Source: Chloroflexota bacterium
GTDB lineage: Bacteria > Chloroflexota > Dehalococcoidia > Dehalococcoidales > UBA3254
NCBI GenBank assembly: GCA_017860765.1
Contig: JAGDMY010000116.1
Coordinates: 1-5,896, forward strand
Reading direction: 5' to 3'
DNA: 5,896 nt
Positions within the stretch are counted from its first letter, which is position 1; every line of letters begins with the position of its first letter. The translations under genes and the position numbers were made by a program. Positions 5,710 through 5,896 of this stretch are shown piece after piece. The notes under the pieces are model-generated. The model worked only from the letters and a program-made list of their open reading frames with translations. It did no database searches and was not told where the DNA came from.

Positions 5710-5896
5710 TTAACCCTTCCTGAGCACAATTTCCCCCAGATAGTTATCTCTCTGGGTGGTGGCTTTGACGCTCCTGGCCTTGTAGCCGGCGGCCTCTAGT
5801 TTGAGCGTGTAAGCCGCGTTCTCGGCCAACCCCTCAAACTCAAAATCACCAAACCCGTTGGTCCGGGCCTCCCTGGTCTCTCCATTCCCGCTCAGG
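5710..5896 (-). CDS. C-terminal tail of a protein with a carboxypeptidase-regulatory-like domain
   Basis: The final 61 codons of a gene entering from the window edge end at TAA (5712-5710). The pattern TNGFGDFEFEGLAE at 12-25, followed by YTLKLEAAGYKARSV at 29-43 and a strand ending in LGEIVLRKG, is typical of a small Ig-like beta-sandwich of the carboxypeptidase-regulatory (CarboxypepD_reg/SpaA-like) type. Such tails are found on large extracellular proteins. I also recall very similar ones at the C-terminus of 4Fe-4S subunits of molybdopterin oxidoreductases in anaerobes; the GFGDFxFEGL pattern favours the latter weakly. The catalytic or cofactor part lies outside the window. It is 114 bases upstream of the fusion gene on the same strand and might be co-transcribed with it. 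Confidence 0.65.
   Translation of the reverse strand, partial: LSGNGETREARTNGFGDFEFEGLAENAAYTLKLEAAGYKARSVKATTQRDNYLGEIVLRKG

Overview
The window holds four complete protein-coding genes and two cut by the window edges. All six lie on the minus strand, so transcription runs from high to low coordinates. I see no rRNA, tRNA, CRISPR array, insertion sequence or transposase. The gene set (a radical SAM protein, a thiolase with a DUF35 partner domain, a beta-keto acid cleavage enzyme, and a possible iron-sulfur-protein tail) suggests an anaerobic bacterium of moderate GC content, such as a Peptococcaceae-like firmicute or a Desulfobacterota-like lineage. This is inference; nothing here fixes the taxon.

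Layout in order of transcription. At 5896-5710 is the C-terminal tail of an unidentified protein with a small beta-sandwich repeat of the carboxypeptidase-regulatory type. A 114-base leader (5709-5596) follows, containing an imperfect direct repeat that can also fold into a hairpin. Next comes a tight three-gene operon: an HMG-CoA-synthase-like protein fused to a C-terminal DUF35 zinc finger/OB-fold (5595-4168), an SCP2-type thiolase (4164-2980), and a zinc-dependent beta-keto acid cleavage enzyme of the BKACE/DUF849 family (2958-2005). The gaps are 3 and 21 bases. A 158-base spacer (2004-1846) follows with an imperfect hairpin, a 10-base perfect palindrome and a candidate promoter. The second unit is an amidohydrolase-like protein of the DUF6282 type (1845-763) and, 4 bases on, a GTG-started radical SAM protein (758-1) that runs off the window.

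Working model. The first operon looks like a carbon-carbon bond cleaving/forming module acting on beta-keto acids and 3-ketoacyl-CoAs. BKACE would exchange a beta-keto acid and acetyl-CoA for acetoacetate and a new acyl-CoA. The thiolase, held by DUF35 to the HMG-CoA-synthase-like partner, would cleave or form a 3-ketoacyl-CoA. The arrangement resembles the archaeal thiolase/HMG-CoA-synthase/DUF35 complex. However, the synthase-like subunit here appears to have lost all three canonical catalytic residues (Glu, Cys and His align with Thr71, Leu103 and Ser226). It may be a structural partner or carry out different chemistry. The second unit pairs a metallohydrolase with a radical SAM protein whose cysteines do not match the usual CX3CX2C pattern. 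Its substrate cannot be read from the sequence, and a link to the first operon is only suggested by position.
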